DNA of 64,000 nt from Allosphingosinicella deserti (GTDB lineage Bacteria; Pseudomonadota; Alphaproteobacteria; Sphingomonadales; Sphingomonadaceae). Made by a program: the position numbers and the translations under genes. Shown here one piece after another: positions 29,705 through 38,942 of this stretch; within the stretch, counting starts at the first letter, position 1; every line of letters starts with the position of its first letter. Where the stretch lies: assembly GCF_003012735.1 (NCBI RefSeq), contig NZ_PXYI01000008.1, positions 1-64,000 of the forward strand. The letters are read 5' to 3'. A model generated the notes under the pieces. The model saw only the letters and a list, made by a program, of their open reading frames with translations, did not search any database and was not told the origin of the DNA.

Positions 29705-30856
29705 ATGTCGACCGCACCGCACCTCGTCGAAGCCGCCGCTTCGAGCCTGCCAGGCTGGATCTACCGCGATCCGGAATATTTCGCCGTGGAGATGGAGCGG
29801 GTGATCCGTCCGTCCTGGCAAGTGGTGTGCCACGTCAACGATATTGCCGGGGCCGGACAGTGGCAGACGATCGACTATCTCGGCGAAAGCGTGATCGTGA
29901 TCCGCGGCGAGGATGGGGCGGTTCGCGCCTTCACGAATGTCTGCCGCCATCGCGCGTCGCGAATCGTGAGCGGCGAGTCCGGGTGCGCACGCCGACTCAC
30001 CTGTCCCTATCACGCCTGGACCTACGCGCTCGACGGACGGCTGATCGGGGTCCCGCACAAGAGCGACTATCCAGGCCTCGACCAATCCGGGCTCGGCTTG
30101 CTGCCGGTGGAGCTCGAAACGTGGCGCGGGTTCGTCTTCGTGCGCCTCGAAAGCGGCGGCCCGTCCGTCGCCGAGATGATGGCGCCCTACGATCACGAGG
30201 TCGAACCCTATCGCTTCGAAGCGCTCCATGCGCTCGGACGAGTCACCCTGCGCCCCCGCGACGTCAACTGGAAGAACGTCGCCGACAATTATTCCGACGG
30301 CCTGCACATCCCCGTGGCCCACCCCGGCCTGACCCGCCTGTTCGGCCGGGGCTACACGATCGAGGCCAACGACCATGTCGACCGCATGGCGGGCGACCTG
30401 CTCGATCGCCCGTCGGCCAACCTTTCGGAACGCGCGTACCAGGCGATGCTGCCGCCGGCCGAGCATCTGCCGCCGGCGCTTCGCCGGCGCTGGCTCTATT
30501 TCAAGCTGTGGCCGAACGTCGCTTTCGACATCTATCCCGATCAGGTCGATTTCATGCAGTTCCTGCCGGTCTCGCCGACCGAGACCCTGATCCGCGAGAT
30601 CAGCTATGCCTTGCCCGACGATCGCCGCGAAATGCGTGCCGCCCGCTATCTCAATTGGCGGATCAATCGCCGGGTCAACGACGAGGACACGGCGCTGATC
30701 CGCGGCGTTCAGCAGGGCATGGCCTCGCGCAGCTGGGTTCCGGGGCCGCTCGGCGAGAGCGAAGTCTGCCTGCGCAGCTTCGCGCGCAAGATCCGGCGGC
30801 TGATCCCCGAAGCGAACCTCCACCAGCCGCCCCAGTCGGGCTGGAGCCGGGGCTGA
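29705..30856 (+). CDS. Rieske ring-hydroxylating oxygenase, alpha subunit type
   Basis: A 383-residue oxygenase. The Rieske [2Fe-2S] ligands are Cys80-x-His82 and Cys100-x2-His103. The catalytic domain carries the mononuclear-iron motif with His201 and His206 (NYSDGLHIPVAHPG) and a bridging-type Asp194. The architecture matches aromatic-ring or quaternary-amine oxygenases; the substrate is not identifiable. No reductase or ferredoxin gene is adjacent, so electrons must come from an unlinked partner. Length is complete. Confidence 0.88.
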   Translation: MSTAPHLVEAAASSLPGWIYRDPEYFAVEMERVIRPSWQVVCHVNDIAGAGQWQTIDYLGESVIVIRGEDGAVRAFTNVCRHRASRIVSGESGCARRLTCPYHAWTYALDGRLIGVPHKSDYPGLDQSGLGLLPVELETWRGFVFVRLESGGPSVAEMMAPYDHEVEPYRFEALHALGRVTLRPRDVNWKNVADNYSDGLHIPVAHPGLTRLFGRGYTIEANDHVDRMAGDLLDRPSANLSERAYQAMLPPAEHLPPALRRRWLYFKLWPNVAFDIYPDQVDFMQFLPVSPTETLIREISYALPDDRREMRAARYLNWRINRRVNDEDTALIRGVQQGMASRSWVPGPLGESEVCLRSFARKIRRLIPEANLHQPPQSGWSRG

Positions 30857-30866
30857 GGCACATTGC

Positions 30867-30894
30867 TTGACCCGCCGCGAGGTTGCTTTAGCCT
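30867..30894 (+). promoter_or_regulatory. Candidate promoter for the VIT-domain gene
   Basis: TTGACC (30867-30872) and TAGCCT (30889-30894) lie 16 nt apart. The predicted start is near 30901, leaving only ~18 nt of leader with a GGGGGG ribosome-binding site just before the ATG at 30919. The -10 is weak. Confidence 0.4.
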
Positions 30895-30918
30895 TCTCTG
30901 AAAACGGGGGCGGGGGGA

Positions 30919-33900
30919 ATGCTGGAGCACTTTGGTAGACGCTGTTGGTCGAGCATCGCAATTGCGCTTCTGGCAGGCGTCGCAGCCCCGGTGGTTGCAG
31001 CGAACCCTGTCCTGACGGCACAGGTGGACGGCGTCCAAGACGCATCGAAGCAGCGTGACACTTTGCGGCTCGAAACACTGGCCGTTGCGGTGCGGATCCA
31101 TGGCACGCTTGCCGAAACCCTCGTCACTGCGCGCTTCCACAATCCCGGCGAAGAGCGGCTCGAGGGGCAATTCGTCCTGCAGATGCCGCAGGGCTCCGTC
31201 GTGACCGGCTATGCCCTCGACGTTCGCGGGCAGATGATCGACGGTGTGCTGGTCGACCAGATCGAGGCCCGTCGTGCCTACGAAGCGCAACTGCGGCGAA
31301 GGGTCGATCCCGGGCTTGGCGAAGTCTCTCGCGCATTCCAGTTCAAGACGCGAGTCTACCCGATCGATGCGGGGGCAGCGCGAACCGTGCGAGTCCGCTT
31401 CGTCACTCCGCTCGACCCGAACTTTGGTTACGAGCTGCCGCTTTCTGGTGACCTGGAGATCGGCAAGTTCGATCTTCGGGTGGAGGCCGCCGCCGCCTCT
31501 GTTCCGGAGGTTCGCCTCCCGGATGGCAGCAAGCCGGAATGGCGCGGTCAGGGAGAGACACAGGTCCTGCTCCTCAGCCGCAACACGGCGCGCCTCGACC
31601 AAAGCCTTGTGATCGCCCCGGGGGCCGGCGGCAGGTCGGTCGCGATCGGCAAGGCACCGGATGGAGACCGGTATTTCGAGGTCGTCGACCAGGCAGCGCC
31701 GCCGACGGAAACGGCAGCGCGACCGCGCCGGGTCACCGTCCTTTGGGATCGATCGCTGTCGCGGGCGGATGATGCGCTCGCCGAGGAAATCGCTTTGGCC
31801 CGCGCCTGGATCGACGGCATCCGGCCGGCCGCCATCGAGCTCGTCCTGTTCGACGCCACCAGCGTCGAGCGAGTGCGCCTCGCCGACGGTGCTGCATTCG
31901 CCAAGCATCTTGGCGAGATACGCTATCGCGGCGCAACCAGCTTCGGCGTGCTCGCGGGCAAGCCGATCGACGCGGATGCCTGCCTCCTGTTCACGGACGG
32001 TCTGACGACAATCGATCGCCGCGCCCGACTGCGGCCGGGCTGCGCCCTCACCGTGATATCAAGTGCGCCGGATACAGATCGGGCGGCACTCCGCGCCCTT
32101 GCGAGTGCATCGGGCGGCGAGGCGCTTCACTTGGGTAGCGCGAACCGGACCGACCTTCTCGCTCGCCTTACGCGCGGCGGTGCACGGATCGTCGGCGTTC
32201 GGTCGACCACGGGGGTCCCGATCGAGACCGTCCTTCTCGACTCCCAGGCGAACGGCTGGCGGGTGGTCGGTCCGCTTCCAGAAAGCGGGGGCATCGTTGT
32301 CCGCATCGCCGGCCTCGAAGCCGGAATTGTGGAGCGCACCTACAGCCCGGCGGCTCCGGCGGCATCCTGGTCCGCCGCCGCACCGCTCTGGGCGGCCGAG
32401 CGTCTCGCCGTCCGCGCTGCCGCCGGTGAGGAAGAGCGGAAGGACCTGATCGCGTTTGCCAGACAACACCAGGTCGCAGGCCCGGACATCTCCTTTCTCG
32501 TGCTGGAGACCGGCGCCGACTATGCGCGCGCCGGGGTCGCCCCGCCGGTGAACTTCCCGCCCGAAGAACGGTCTGCCTACACTGCGGACGTGCTGGCGCG
32601 CCGGCAGGAGGACGAAGAGGCAAAGGCATCGCGCCTGACGCAGGTCCTCACCGCGTGGGAAGGACAGAAGAGCTGGTGGGCGCAGCCCTTCGATCGGAAC
32701 GCCAAAGCCGATCGCGCCAAGATACCCGAGTCCGAAGCCGGAGCGCCACCACCGCCACCACCACCACCTCCTCCTCCTCCTCCTCCTCCTCCTCCTCCTC
32801 CTCCAGGAGCAGCTGTGCTGCCCGAGGCCGCCGCCCCGGCGGACGGCTACTTCGACACAACGGATCAGGAGATTACGGTGACGGCCACGCGTGTGACCCG
32901 CCCGAACCTGGAGATGCCGATGTCGGTGACGGTGGTCGGGTCTGATGACGTTGAGGCCGACGAGGCGCTAAGTCGCGTTCCCGGTGAGCAGATTGAGGCC
33001 TCGAACACCGTCCAAAGCACCGTCGAGGTCCCGCGCTGGTCTCCCGATCGGCCTTATCTCCAGGCTTTGGCGGATGCGCCGCAAAGGCAACGGGTCGCGG
33101 TGCTGGATGGCGAGCAGGCGAAGCACGGCGCTCTGCCGGCCTTTTGGTTCGATGTGGCCGAATTCTACTGGAAGAGCGGCGACGAAGTGGAAGCCCGAAG
33201 ATTGCTGCTCTCGGCACTCGAACTGCCGACGCGCGACAATGAGACCTTGGCGGTCGTCGCCGAGCGCTTGTTTCGTTATGGAGAGGCCGATCGAGCGATC
33301 GAGCTCTACGAAGCCGTCTCGAAGGCCGAACCGGATCGGCCGCAACCGCTCCGAAGCCTTGCTCTGGCGCTGGCGCGGCGGGGCGAGCATCGCAGCGGCG
33401 CCGCGGCTCGGGCGGACCTTGGGCGGGCGATTGCGCTGCTGACGGAAGTCGTAATGCGGCCGTGGGATCGAGCTTATGAGGGGATCGAACTCATCGCCTT
33501 GATGGAGGTGAACCGCCTCATTCCACTCTATCGCCAGCTCGGCGGGGCCGATGTGTCGCTCGATCCGCGACTGATCGCGGCGCTCGACGTCGATATCCGC
33601 GTCGTGATCGAGTGGAACACGGAGGAAACCGATCTCGATCTCTGGGTCGACGAGCCGAACAGAGAGCGGGCGATATACAGCAACCCCTCCACCCGAATTG
33701 GCGGCCGCCTCTCCAACGACATGGCTGACGGCTACGGCCCGGAGGAATATCTGCTTCGCCGCGCACCGGATGGCACGTTCACAGTGCACGCGAACGTCTT
33801 TGCCGCAGATGTCCTCAATCCCAACGGTGCCTCCCGAGTGACTGCCCGGCTGATCCGGAATTTCGCGAGGGCGAACGAGCGCGAGGATGTCGTCGAAATC

Positions 33901-33987
33901 GAGTTGATGCCCGCGGGCGATCGGATGGAAGGCGGCAACGGCAGGGAGCGAGTCCGGCTCATCGGCAAGCTTCGCGTCACCCGGTGA
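30919..33987 (+). CDS. VIT-domain / DUF2135 secreted protein with poly-Pro and TonB-receptor-like segment
   Basis: A 1022-residue exported protein. A signal peptide (~28 residues) is followed by a VIT domain (~40-165; RLEGQFVLQMPQGSVVTGY-like, with GQMIDGVLVDQIEARRAYE in part). A VWA-like region comes next (~270-400; VLWDRSLSRADD replaces a classical MIDAS DxSxS only partly: DRSLS). Residues 610-629 are 20 consecutive prolines. Residues ~652-673 (ITVTATRV...NLEMPMSVTVV) resemble the plug start of TonB-dependent receptors. A TPR-like helical part (~700-850) and a C-terminal DUF2135-type β domain (~890-985; EETDLDLWVDEP) complete it. VIT/VWA proteins are often surface-bound; the exact role is unknown. 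Confidence 0.85.
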   Translation: MLEHFGRRCWSSIAIALLAGVAAPVVAANPVLTAQVDGVQDASKQRDTLRLETLAVAVRIHGTLAETLVTARFHNPGEERLEGQFVLQMPQGSVVTGYALDVRGQMIDGVLVDQIEARRAYEAQLRRRVDPGLGEVSRAFQFKTRVYPIDAGAARTVRVRFVTPLDPNFGYELPLSGDLEIGKFDLRVEAAAASVPEVRLPDGSKPEWRGQGETQVLLLSRNTARLDQSLVIAPGAGGRSVAIGKAPDGDRYFEVVDQAAPPTETAARPRRVTVLWDRSLSRADDALAEEIALARAWIDGIRPAAIELVLFDATSVERVRLADGAAFAKHLGEIRYRGATSFGVLAGKPIDADACLLFTDGLTTIDRRARLRPGCALTVISSAPDTDRAALRALASASGGEALHLGSANRTDLLARLTRGGARIVGVRSTTGVPIETVLLDSQANGWRVVGPLPESGGIVVRIAGLEAGIVERTYSPAAPAASWSAAAPLWAAERLAVRAAAGEEERKDLIAFARQHQVAGPDISFLVLETGADYARAGVAPPVNFPPEERSAYTADVLARRQEDEEAKASRLTQVLTAWEGQKSWWAQPFDRNAKADRAKIPESEAGAPPPPPPPPPPPPPPPPPPPPGAAVLPEAAAPADGYFDTTDQEITVTATRVTRPNLEMPMSVTVVGSDDVEADEALSRVPGEQIEASNTVQSTVEVPRWSPDRPYLQALADAPQRQRVAVLDGEQAKHGALPAFWFDVAEFYWKSGDEVEARRLLLSALELPTRDNETLAVVAERLFRYGEADRAIELYEAVSKAEPDRPQPLRSLALALARRGEHRSGAAARADLGRAIALLTEVVMRPWDRAYEGIELIALMEVNRLIPLYRQLGGADVSLDPRLIAALDVDIRVVIEWNTEETDLDLWVDEPNRERAIYSNPSTRIGGRLSNDMADGYGPEEYLLRRAPDGTFTVHANVFAADVLNPNGASRVTARLIRNFARANEREDVVEIELMPAGDRMEGGNGRERVRLIGKLRVTR
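32746..32805 (+). repeat. Proline-codon microsatellite (12 tandem CCT)
   Basis: Twenty consecutive proline codons, of which twelve in a row are CCT (32767-32802), inside the VIT-domain gene. It is an in-frame triplet simple repeat that could vary in length by slippage without breaking the frame. It probably encodes a rigid linker crossing the periplasm or separating two domains. Confidence 0.9.
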
Positions 33988-34222
33988 AGCGTGGGCGGAA
34001 CTTGCGACGTTCGGGATCGGGCCGGCAGGGATATCGCCGCTTGATGCAGTCGTTGAAATAGCGGCCTGCCGAAGGCGCCTTGCGCAGCCCGTCATAGATC
34101 GCCTGTGGCACGTCGGAGTAGATGTAGCGGCCGGTCTCCTTGAACCAGATGCTCAAGGTGCTTTCGGCCTCGTCATAGGCGACACGCGAGATCATGCTCG
34201 ATGACAGCTTGGCGGCGCGCAA
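33977..34222 (-). CDS. KTSC-domain protein
   Basis: An 81-residue protein with the KTSC fold signature: SSSMISRVAYDEAESTLSIW, then VPQAIYDGLRKAPSAGRYFN. Most KTSC proteins are stand-alone small proteins of unknown function, some linked to phage or RNA metabolism. It ends tail-to-tail with the VIT gene (11-nt overlap). The ATG at 34222 is used; Met at 34195 is an alternative. Confidence 0.85.
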   Translation of the reverse strand: MRAAKLSSSMISRVAYDEAESTLSIWFKETGRYIYSDVPQAIYDGLRKAPSAGRYFNDCIKRRYPCRPDPERRKFRPRFTG

Positions 34223-34359
34223 GATCCTGCTCCCAAAGAGAGAATCGTTCGCAAGCGCGTGTGCGACTCGCCTGTTCCCCCGCTTTCGCCAGGCCGAATC
34301 GATTCAACGCTGGAACGAGTCGGACTTGCCTCCAGGCCACGTGAGAGCGATGTTCGGGC

Positions 34360-34962
34360 ATGCGCATGGATCCCCGCATCGACGACTATATCGCGCGCCA
34401 GGCGGATTTCGCGCGTCCGATACTCGAACGCATCCGGGCCGCATTCCACGCCGCGCTCCCCGACGTCGAGGAAGGCATACGCTGGGGAATGCCTTCCTTC
34501 TCATATGGTGGCCGGCCGCTCGCCAACATGGCGGCGTTCAAGGCCCATGCGACCTTGAGCTTCTGGCGGGGCGGCGAGATCGTCGAAGAGAGCCCGTCCG
34601 AGCGGGCGATGGGGCAATTCGGTCGCATGACAGAACCCGACGATCTCCCTGTGGAGCCCGAATTGTTGCGGATGATCCGCGATGCTGCGGCACTTGCTGA
34701 GCAGGGCGCGCCGGCCCGACCGAAGAAGCGGCCGGTCCCCGAGCCGGCCATTCCCGATGATCTTTCGGCGGCGCTTGCCCTTCGCCCGCGGGCTGCCGAA
34801 ACATTCGCCGCGTTCAGCCCCGCCTGCCGCCGCGACTATCTGGAATGGATCGTCGAAGCCAAGCGCCCGGAAACCCGGGCGAGACGCATTGCCGAGGCGG
34901 TCGGCTGGATCGCAGAAGGCAAGAGCCGCAACTGGAAATACGAAAGGAAGTCATCCCGATGA
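34360..34962 (+). CDS. DUF1801 / YdeI-OmdA family protein
   Basis: A 200-residue protein in two parts. Residues ~5-120 are a DUF1801 domain (ARPILERIRAAFHAALPDVEEGIRWGMPSF, cited in part as DVEEGIRWGMPSFSYGG). Residues ~140-200 are the C-terminal OmdA segment (FSPACRRDYLEWIVEAKRPE), typical of YdeI-like proteins linked to peptide/bacteriocin tolerance in enterobacteria. Its molecular function is not established. The start is ATG 34360 or 34366. Confidence 0.82.
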   Translation: MRMDPRIDDYIARQADFARPILERIRAAFHAALPDVEEGIRWGMPSFSYGGRPLANMAAFKAHATLSFWRGGEIVEESPSERAMGQFGRMTEPDDLPVEPELLRMIRDAAALAEQGAPARPKKRPVPEPAIPDDLSAALALRPRAAETFAAFSPACRRDYLEWIVEAKRPETRARRIAEAVGWIAEGKSRNWKYERKSSR

Positions 34963-35041
34963 CGTCTGCGGGACCGGAAAAATCACCGCGTCCTTAACAC
35001 TCCATCAAACCTCTCGGCGTACCCATTGGTCTCTCCGCAGC

Positions 35042-37396
35042 ATGCAGGTTCCAATGTACCACGCGCCCGTTAATCTGGATCTAGAACCGCAGGACGTCGA
35101 GCCGGCGGAACTTGCCGACGATGGCGTCGGCACGGATGCCAGCAGCCAGCGGCTGCGGGAGGCGCATCTGCACAACGGGCAGGCGCTGACCCGCGCTCAC
35201 TTCGCGCCCTTCTTCTCGATCACCGCAATCGGCGGCGCGCTGCTCGTCGCCTGGTCAATGTTCGGGGCCCTGAAGATCGAAATGGTCGGTGGCTGGCTCG
35301 CGGTCGTGGTGCTGGCTTATTCCACCTATTGGCGAGTCGCGCTGCGCGAAGGCGCTGCCGCGAACAGCCGCTCGGCTCAGGGCCGTGCCCCGATCCGCAA
35401 CATCCTCGATGCGGTCGGCCTGGCCGCGATCTGGGTTTCGCTTCCGACCTATGCGTTCGCGACCCAGGATCATGCCGTCCAGGTGGTGATCGGCGGCGTC
35501 ATGGCGGCGATGATCATCGCCGCCATCGGTCTTGCGGCGGCGCCGGCGGCGGCCTTCGCTTGGATCGCGTCGATGACCGCAGCTTTGTGCTGTGCTTATT
35601 ATCTCGGCAGCTCGCAGCTTGCGCCCACCGTCGGCCTGACCATCGTCGGCGTCGCCGCGGTCGGCATCGTCGGCGTGTCGCGGCTCACCCGCTGGAGCTT
35701 CGAGCAGCTGCAGACGATCGCGTACGTGCGCACCCAGGCCGAGTCCGTGCGCCTGCTGCTCAAGGAATATGAACATCGCGGGGTCGGCTGGCTGTGGCAG
35801 GTCGATGCCGAGAACCGCGTGGTCTACATCTCGTCGCGCATGACGGCGCTGCTCGGCCGCTCCGCCAACCAGCTGATCGGCCATTCGCTGCCGGCGACCC
35901 TTGGCGGCAACAGCGCGCTCGGCCGGACCCTGCTCGCGCGGCAGCCCTTCGCGAGCCTTGAGATGGAGCTCAAGACCCGCCGCGGCACGCGATGGATCAG
36001 CCTTGCCGGCGATCCGATCATCGACATGGGCGGCCAGTTCCAGGGCTTCCGTGGCGTCGGTTCCGACATCACCGAAGTGCGCAAGACGCAGGAGCGGCTG
36101 ACCAACCTCGCCAACATGGACGTGCTGTCCGGCCTGCCGAACCGCGGACGAGTCCGCCAGCTGCTCGGCGAGGCCCTGTCGTCGGCGACCTCCGGCAATG
36201 TGCCCTGCGCAATCATGTTCCTCGATCTCGACGGCTTCAAACCGGTCAACGATACTTTCGGTCACCCCAAGGGCGACGCGGTGCTCAAGAACGTCTCGCA
36301 GCGGCTGGTGAAGGAAGTCGGCGAGCTCGGCCATGTCGGGCGCATGGGTGGCGATGAGTTCGCCATCGTCATCCGCGACGCGCAGAGCCGCAAGAAGGTC
36401 GAGGATCTCGCCCGCCGCATCATCGTGGCGGTCGCCGAGCCGTACCATATCGAGAAGGTCGAAATCCGCATTGGAGTCTCGATCGGCTGCGCGTTCGGGC
36501 CGATTGACGGGCAGACCGTCGACGATCTGATCCAGAAGGCCGATCTCGCTCTGTATCAGGCGAAGGCCCAGGGCCGCGGCACCTGCTGCTATTTCTCGGC
36601 CGACATGCAGAACGAGGCGGAGGATCGCCTGCGGCTGGAGCAGGATCTCCGCCAGGCGCTGTCGCTCAAGCAGTTCCGGCTCGATTATCAGCCGCTGGTC
36701 AATGCCGCCGATCAGAGCCTTGTCGGGTTCGAAGCCTTGATTCGCTGGCACCACCCGACCCGCGGCATGGTCTCGCCCGCCGATTTCATCCCGCTCGCGG
36801 AGGAAACCGGTCTGATCATGCACCTCGGCGACTGGGTGATCGAGGAAGCCTGCCGCGCCGCAGCGGTCTGGCCCGATTATATCAGCGTCGCGCTCAATCT
36901 CTCGGCCCGCCAGTTGATTCTGCCGGCGCTTCCCAACACGGTCAGCGAGGCGCTGTCGCGCTACAAGCTGAAGGCCAACCGGCTCGAACTCGAAGTCACC
37001 GAAAGCGTCTTCCTGGGCGATTCCGAAGGCTCGCTCGACGTACTGAAGCGGCTCCGCGCGCTCGGCGTCGGCATTGCGCTCGACGATTTCGGGACCGGCT
37101 ATTCGTCGCTCGGCTATCTCAACAAGGCGGTCTTCCACAAATTAAAGATCGACGGCAGCTTCGTTCGGGAGGCGGGCAACAATCGCGAGACGGTGGCGAT
37201 CATCCAGTCGATCGTGAGCCTCGCCAAAAGCTTCCGCATGACCGTCACCGCCGAAGGCGTCGAGACTGCTGACGATTTCACCCGCATGCGCGATCTTGGC
37301 GTCAACCAGATCCAGGGCTATCTGTTCGGCCGCCCGATGAGCTTCGAGCGCGCGACCGATCTCGTTCACGGCATCCAGTCCAAGATGACGGCTTGA
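35042..37396 (+). CDS. Membrane-bound PAS-GGDEF-EAL signalling protein
   Basis: A 784-residue cyclic-di-GMP enzyme. The ATG at 35042 (MQVPMYHAPVNLD) is the first plausible start; another is 35054. The N-terminal ~220 residues contain about six membrane helices, followed by a PAS domain (~240-345; WLWQVDAENRVVYIS). The GGDEF domain is intact (Gly436-Gly-Asp-Glu-Phe440), suggesting cyclase capacity. The EAL domain has Glu564-Ala-Leu566 and DDFGTGYSSL, suggesting phosphodiesterase capacity. Which activity dominates cannot be told. It is probably an inner-membrane sensor controlling biofilm or motility. Confidence 0.93.
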   Translation: MQVPMYHAPVNLDLEPQDVEPAELADDGVGTDASSQRLREAHLHNGQALTRAHFAPFFSITAIGGALLVAWSMFGALKIEMVGGWLAVVVLAYSTYWRVALREGAAANSRSAQGRAPIRNILDAVGLAAIWVSLPTYAFATQDHAVQVVIGGVMAAMIIAAIGLAAAPAAAFAWIASMTAALCCAYYLGSSQLAPTVGLTIVGVAAVGIVGVSRLTRWSFEQLQTIAYVRTQAESVRLLLKEYEHRGVGWLWQVDAENRVVYISSRMTALLGRSANQLIGHSLPATLGGNSALGRTLLARQPFASLEMELKTRRGTRWISLAGDPIIDMGGQFQGFRGVGSDITEVRKTQERLTNLANMDVLSGLPNRGRVRQLLGEALSSATSGNVPCAIMFLDLDGFKPVNDTFGHPKGDAVLKNVSQRLVKEVGELGHVGRMGGDEFAIVIRDAQSRKKVEDLARRIIVAVAEPYHIEKVEIRIGVSIGCAFGPIDGQTVDDLIQKADLALYQAKAQGRGTCCYFSADMQNEAEDRLRLEQDLRQALSLKQFRLDYQPLVNAADQSLVGFEALIRWHHPTRGMVSPADFIPLAEETGLIMHLGDWVIEEACRAAAVWPDYISVALNLSARQLILPALPNTVSEALSRYKLKANRLELEVTESVFLGDSEGSLDVLKRLRALGVGIALDDFGTGYSSLGYLNKAVFHKLKIDGSFVREAGNNRETVAIIQSIVSLAKSFRMTVTAEGVETADDFTRMRDLGVNQIQGYLFGRPMSFERATDLVHGIQSKMTA

Positions 37397-37419
37397 GGCC
37401 GATCGGCTAGGCTGGCGAC

Positions 37420-37923
37420 ATGCGCCCCAGCCTGATCGTCCTCTGCTTTTGCGCGGCCGCCTGCCGAGGCGACGAGCAGTCGTCGGAATCGTCTCCCGCC
37501 AGGAATGCCCCTCGGGTCGAGGCGCCTGCCCAGGCGCCTCGCGGCGACCCGAGCCCCGAGAACAGGCCCACGCCCAAGGACAATGAAGGCAAGGATGCCG
37601 CCGCTGTGCTGCGTCGCTACTACGATCATATCGAAGCCGGCCGCACCCGCGAAGCCTGGGCGATGCGCAGCGCCAGCGACGCGGGCTATGATCGGTTTGA
37701 GCGCAACTTCGCGGCCTACGATCGCTACAAGGTCTCGCTCGGCCCGGCGACGCAACCGGTCGAGGCCGCCGGCTGGGTCTATGTCGAGGTGCCGATCCAG
37801 ATCTTCGGCACGATGAAGGGCGGCAAGGGCTTCGGCAGCGTCGGCAACGTCACCATGCGCAAGGCCGTCGACATACCGGGCGCCACCGCCCGCGATCGCG
37901 CCTGGCACATCTACACCGGTTGA
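37420..37923 (+). CDS. Predicted lipoprotein or secreted protein
   Basis: A 167-residue protein with a short hydrophobic N-terminus ending in CAAAC (Cys15), a weak lipobox. Residues ~18-60 are Ser/Pro/Ala-rich and probably disordered. The folded rest starts with AAAVLRRYYDHIEAGRTREAW, reminiscent of small periplasmic SnoaL/NTF2-like domains. It lies 23 nt after the GGDEF-EAL gene, so they may be co-transcribed. Confidence 0.65.
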   Translation: MRPSLIVLCFCAAACRGDEQSSESSPARNAPRVEAPAQAPRGDPSPENRPTPKDNEGKDAAAVLRRYYDHIEAGRTREAWAMRSASDAGYDRFERNFAAYDRYKVSLGPATQPVEAAGWVYVEVPIQIFGTMKGGKGFGSVGNVTMRKAVDIPGATARDRAWHIYTG

Positions 37924-37964
37924 ACATAACGGGCGACCCCGCATGGCCCCTTTACGGCAATGAC

Positions 37965-37986
37965 ATGTTATGTAATCACATAACAT
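37965..37986. promoter_or_regulatory. Palindromic operator upstream of exbD-like gene
   Basis: ATGTTATGT and ACATAACAT form a perfect 9-bp inverted repeat with a 4-nt AATC spacer, 20 nt before the GTG start of the ExbD gene. In a GC-rich genome this AT-rich palindrome stands out. The half-site TGTTAT resembles Zur-type zinc-uptake operators, but the spacing differs from the classical Zur box, so the regulator is uncertain. Confidence 0.65.
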
Positions 37987-38005
37987 AACAGCAAGGAGAG
38001 AGGCC

Positions 38006-38455
38006 GTGAAATATCGCTACACCATGCACCGCCGCCCGGTTTACGCGACCATCAAGGACGCACCGATCAGCGACATGAACACGACGCCACTGATCGACGT
38101 CCTGCTCGTTCTCCTGATCATGTTCATCATCACCGTTCCGGTCGCCACCCACAGCGTCAAGCTCAACCTGCCGACCGACGTTCCGTCCGCGTCGACCTTG
38201 CCCGAGACCCACCGGCTGGACATGGACGAAACCGGGAGGATCGCGTTCGACGGCACCTGGATCAGCGAGGCGGCGCTTGCGCCGCGGCTCATCGCCATGC
38301 GTCGCGGGAACCCGGATGCGGTGCTGCACTTTCGCACCGACGGTGCCGCGCGCTATGAGGATTTCGATCGCACGCTCGCGATCGTGAAGCGGGCGGGAAT
38401 CGAACGGCTCGGGTTCCTCGGGAACGAGGGCTTCGTCGGCGCGCTGCAGCGCTGA
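38006..38455 (+). CDS. exbD: ExbD/TolR-family protein (orphan)
   Basis: A 149-residue inner-membrane protein with one N-terminal helix (residues ~28-50; TTPLIDVLLVLLIMFIITVP) and a periplasmic domain. The Asp in PLIDVLLVLLIMF is the conserved proton-pathway residue (Asp32). The start is GTG with AAGGAGAGAGG upstream. ExbD works with ExbB and TonB to energise outer-membrane receptors, but no exbB or tonB flanks it here. The preceding palindrome suggests stand-alone regulation, possibly metal-dependent. Confidence 0.85.
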   Translation: MKYRYTMHRRPVYATIKDAPISDMNTTPLIDVLLVLLIMFIITVPVATHSVKLNLPTDVPSASTLPETHRLDMDETGRIAFDGTWISEAALAPRLIAMRRGNPDAVLHFRTDGAARYEDFDRTLAIVKRAGIERLGFLGNEGFVGALQR

Positions 38456-38514
38456 ACCGCGAACAGACCGCCGCGCGTCGCACGGGCGCTGCGGCGCCCA
38501 AGGAGTGAGTGAAA

Positions 38515-38910
38515 ATGAAGAAATGGGTTCCGCTGCTTGCGCTTTCGCTTCTCGCCGCCGGCTGCGAGGACGGCGCCCCGGAGCAGAACAGGATCGAGGT
38601 CACGGCGGCGAATCCAACCTCGGACGGACTGAAGGCGTTGTCCGAACTCCCTCGCTATCTCGGACTTCGCCGGGCGATCATCGACACCGGCAACCGCTGC
38701 AAGAAGGTCGATCGCGGCGCTTATCAGGAACAATATAAGACGATGGCGCTGTGGACTGCGCACTGCACGGATACGGGCGACTGGGCGATCTTCATCGCGC
38801 CCAATGCCGATCTCCAGGTGCGCCAGTGCCGCCACATGGCGGAACTCGGATTGCCGGCGTGCCGCCAGACCGGCGGACCCGAGACAGCGCCCGCGGCCAA
38901 GAAGTCCTGA
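38515..38910 (+). CDS. Small predicted lipoprotein
   Basis: A 131-residue protein with a lipobox (LLAAGC, Cys16). The ATG at 38515 has AAGGAG nine bases upstream; a GTG at 38509 would add two residues. The mature part has four further Cys (NRCKK, TAHCTD, RQCRHM, PACRQ), likely forming disulfides. No known family. It is followed by a strong terminator. Confidence 0.7.
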   Translation: MKKWVPLLALSLLAAGCEDGAPEQNRIEVTAANPTSDGLKALSELPRYLGLRRAIIDTGNRCKKVDRGAYQEQYKTMALWTAHCTDTGDWAIFIAPNADLQVRQCRHMAELGLPACRQTGGPETAPAAKKS

Positions 38911-38942
38911 GCCGCCCGCCGGCTTCGTCCCAAGATAAGGAA

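Noticed and set aside
35042-37396. Treating the GGDEF domain as degenerate, as in the CHASE2 protein
   Set aside because: The GGDEF motif at residues 436-440 is intact, so cyclase activity cannot be excluded.
37965-37986. Definite Zur box
   Set aside because: The half-sites are similar, but the spacing (4-nt centre between 9-bp arms) differs from the usual 15-17-bp Zur palindrome, so the regulator is left open.
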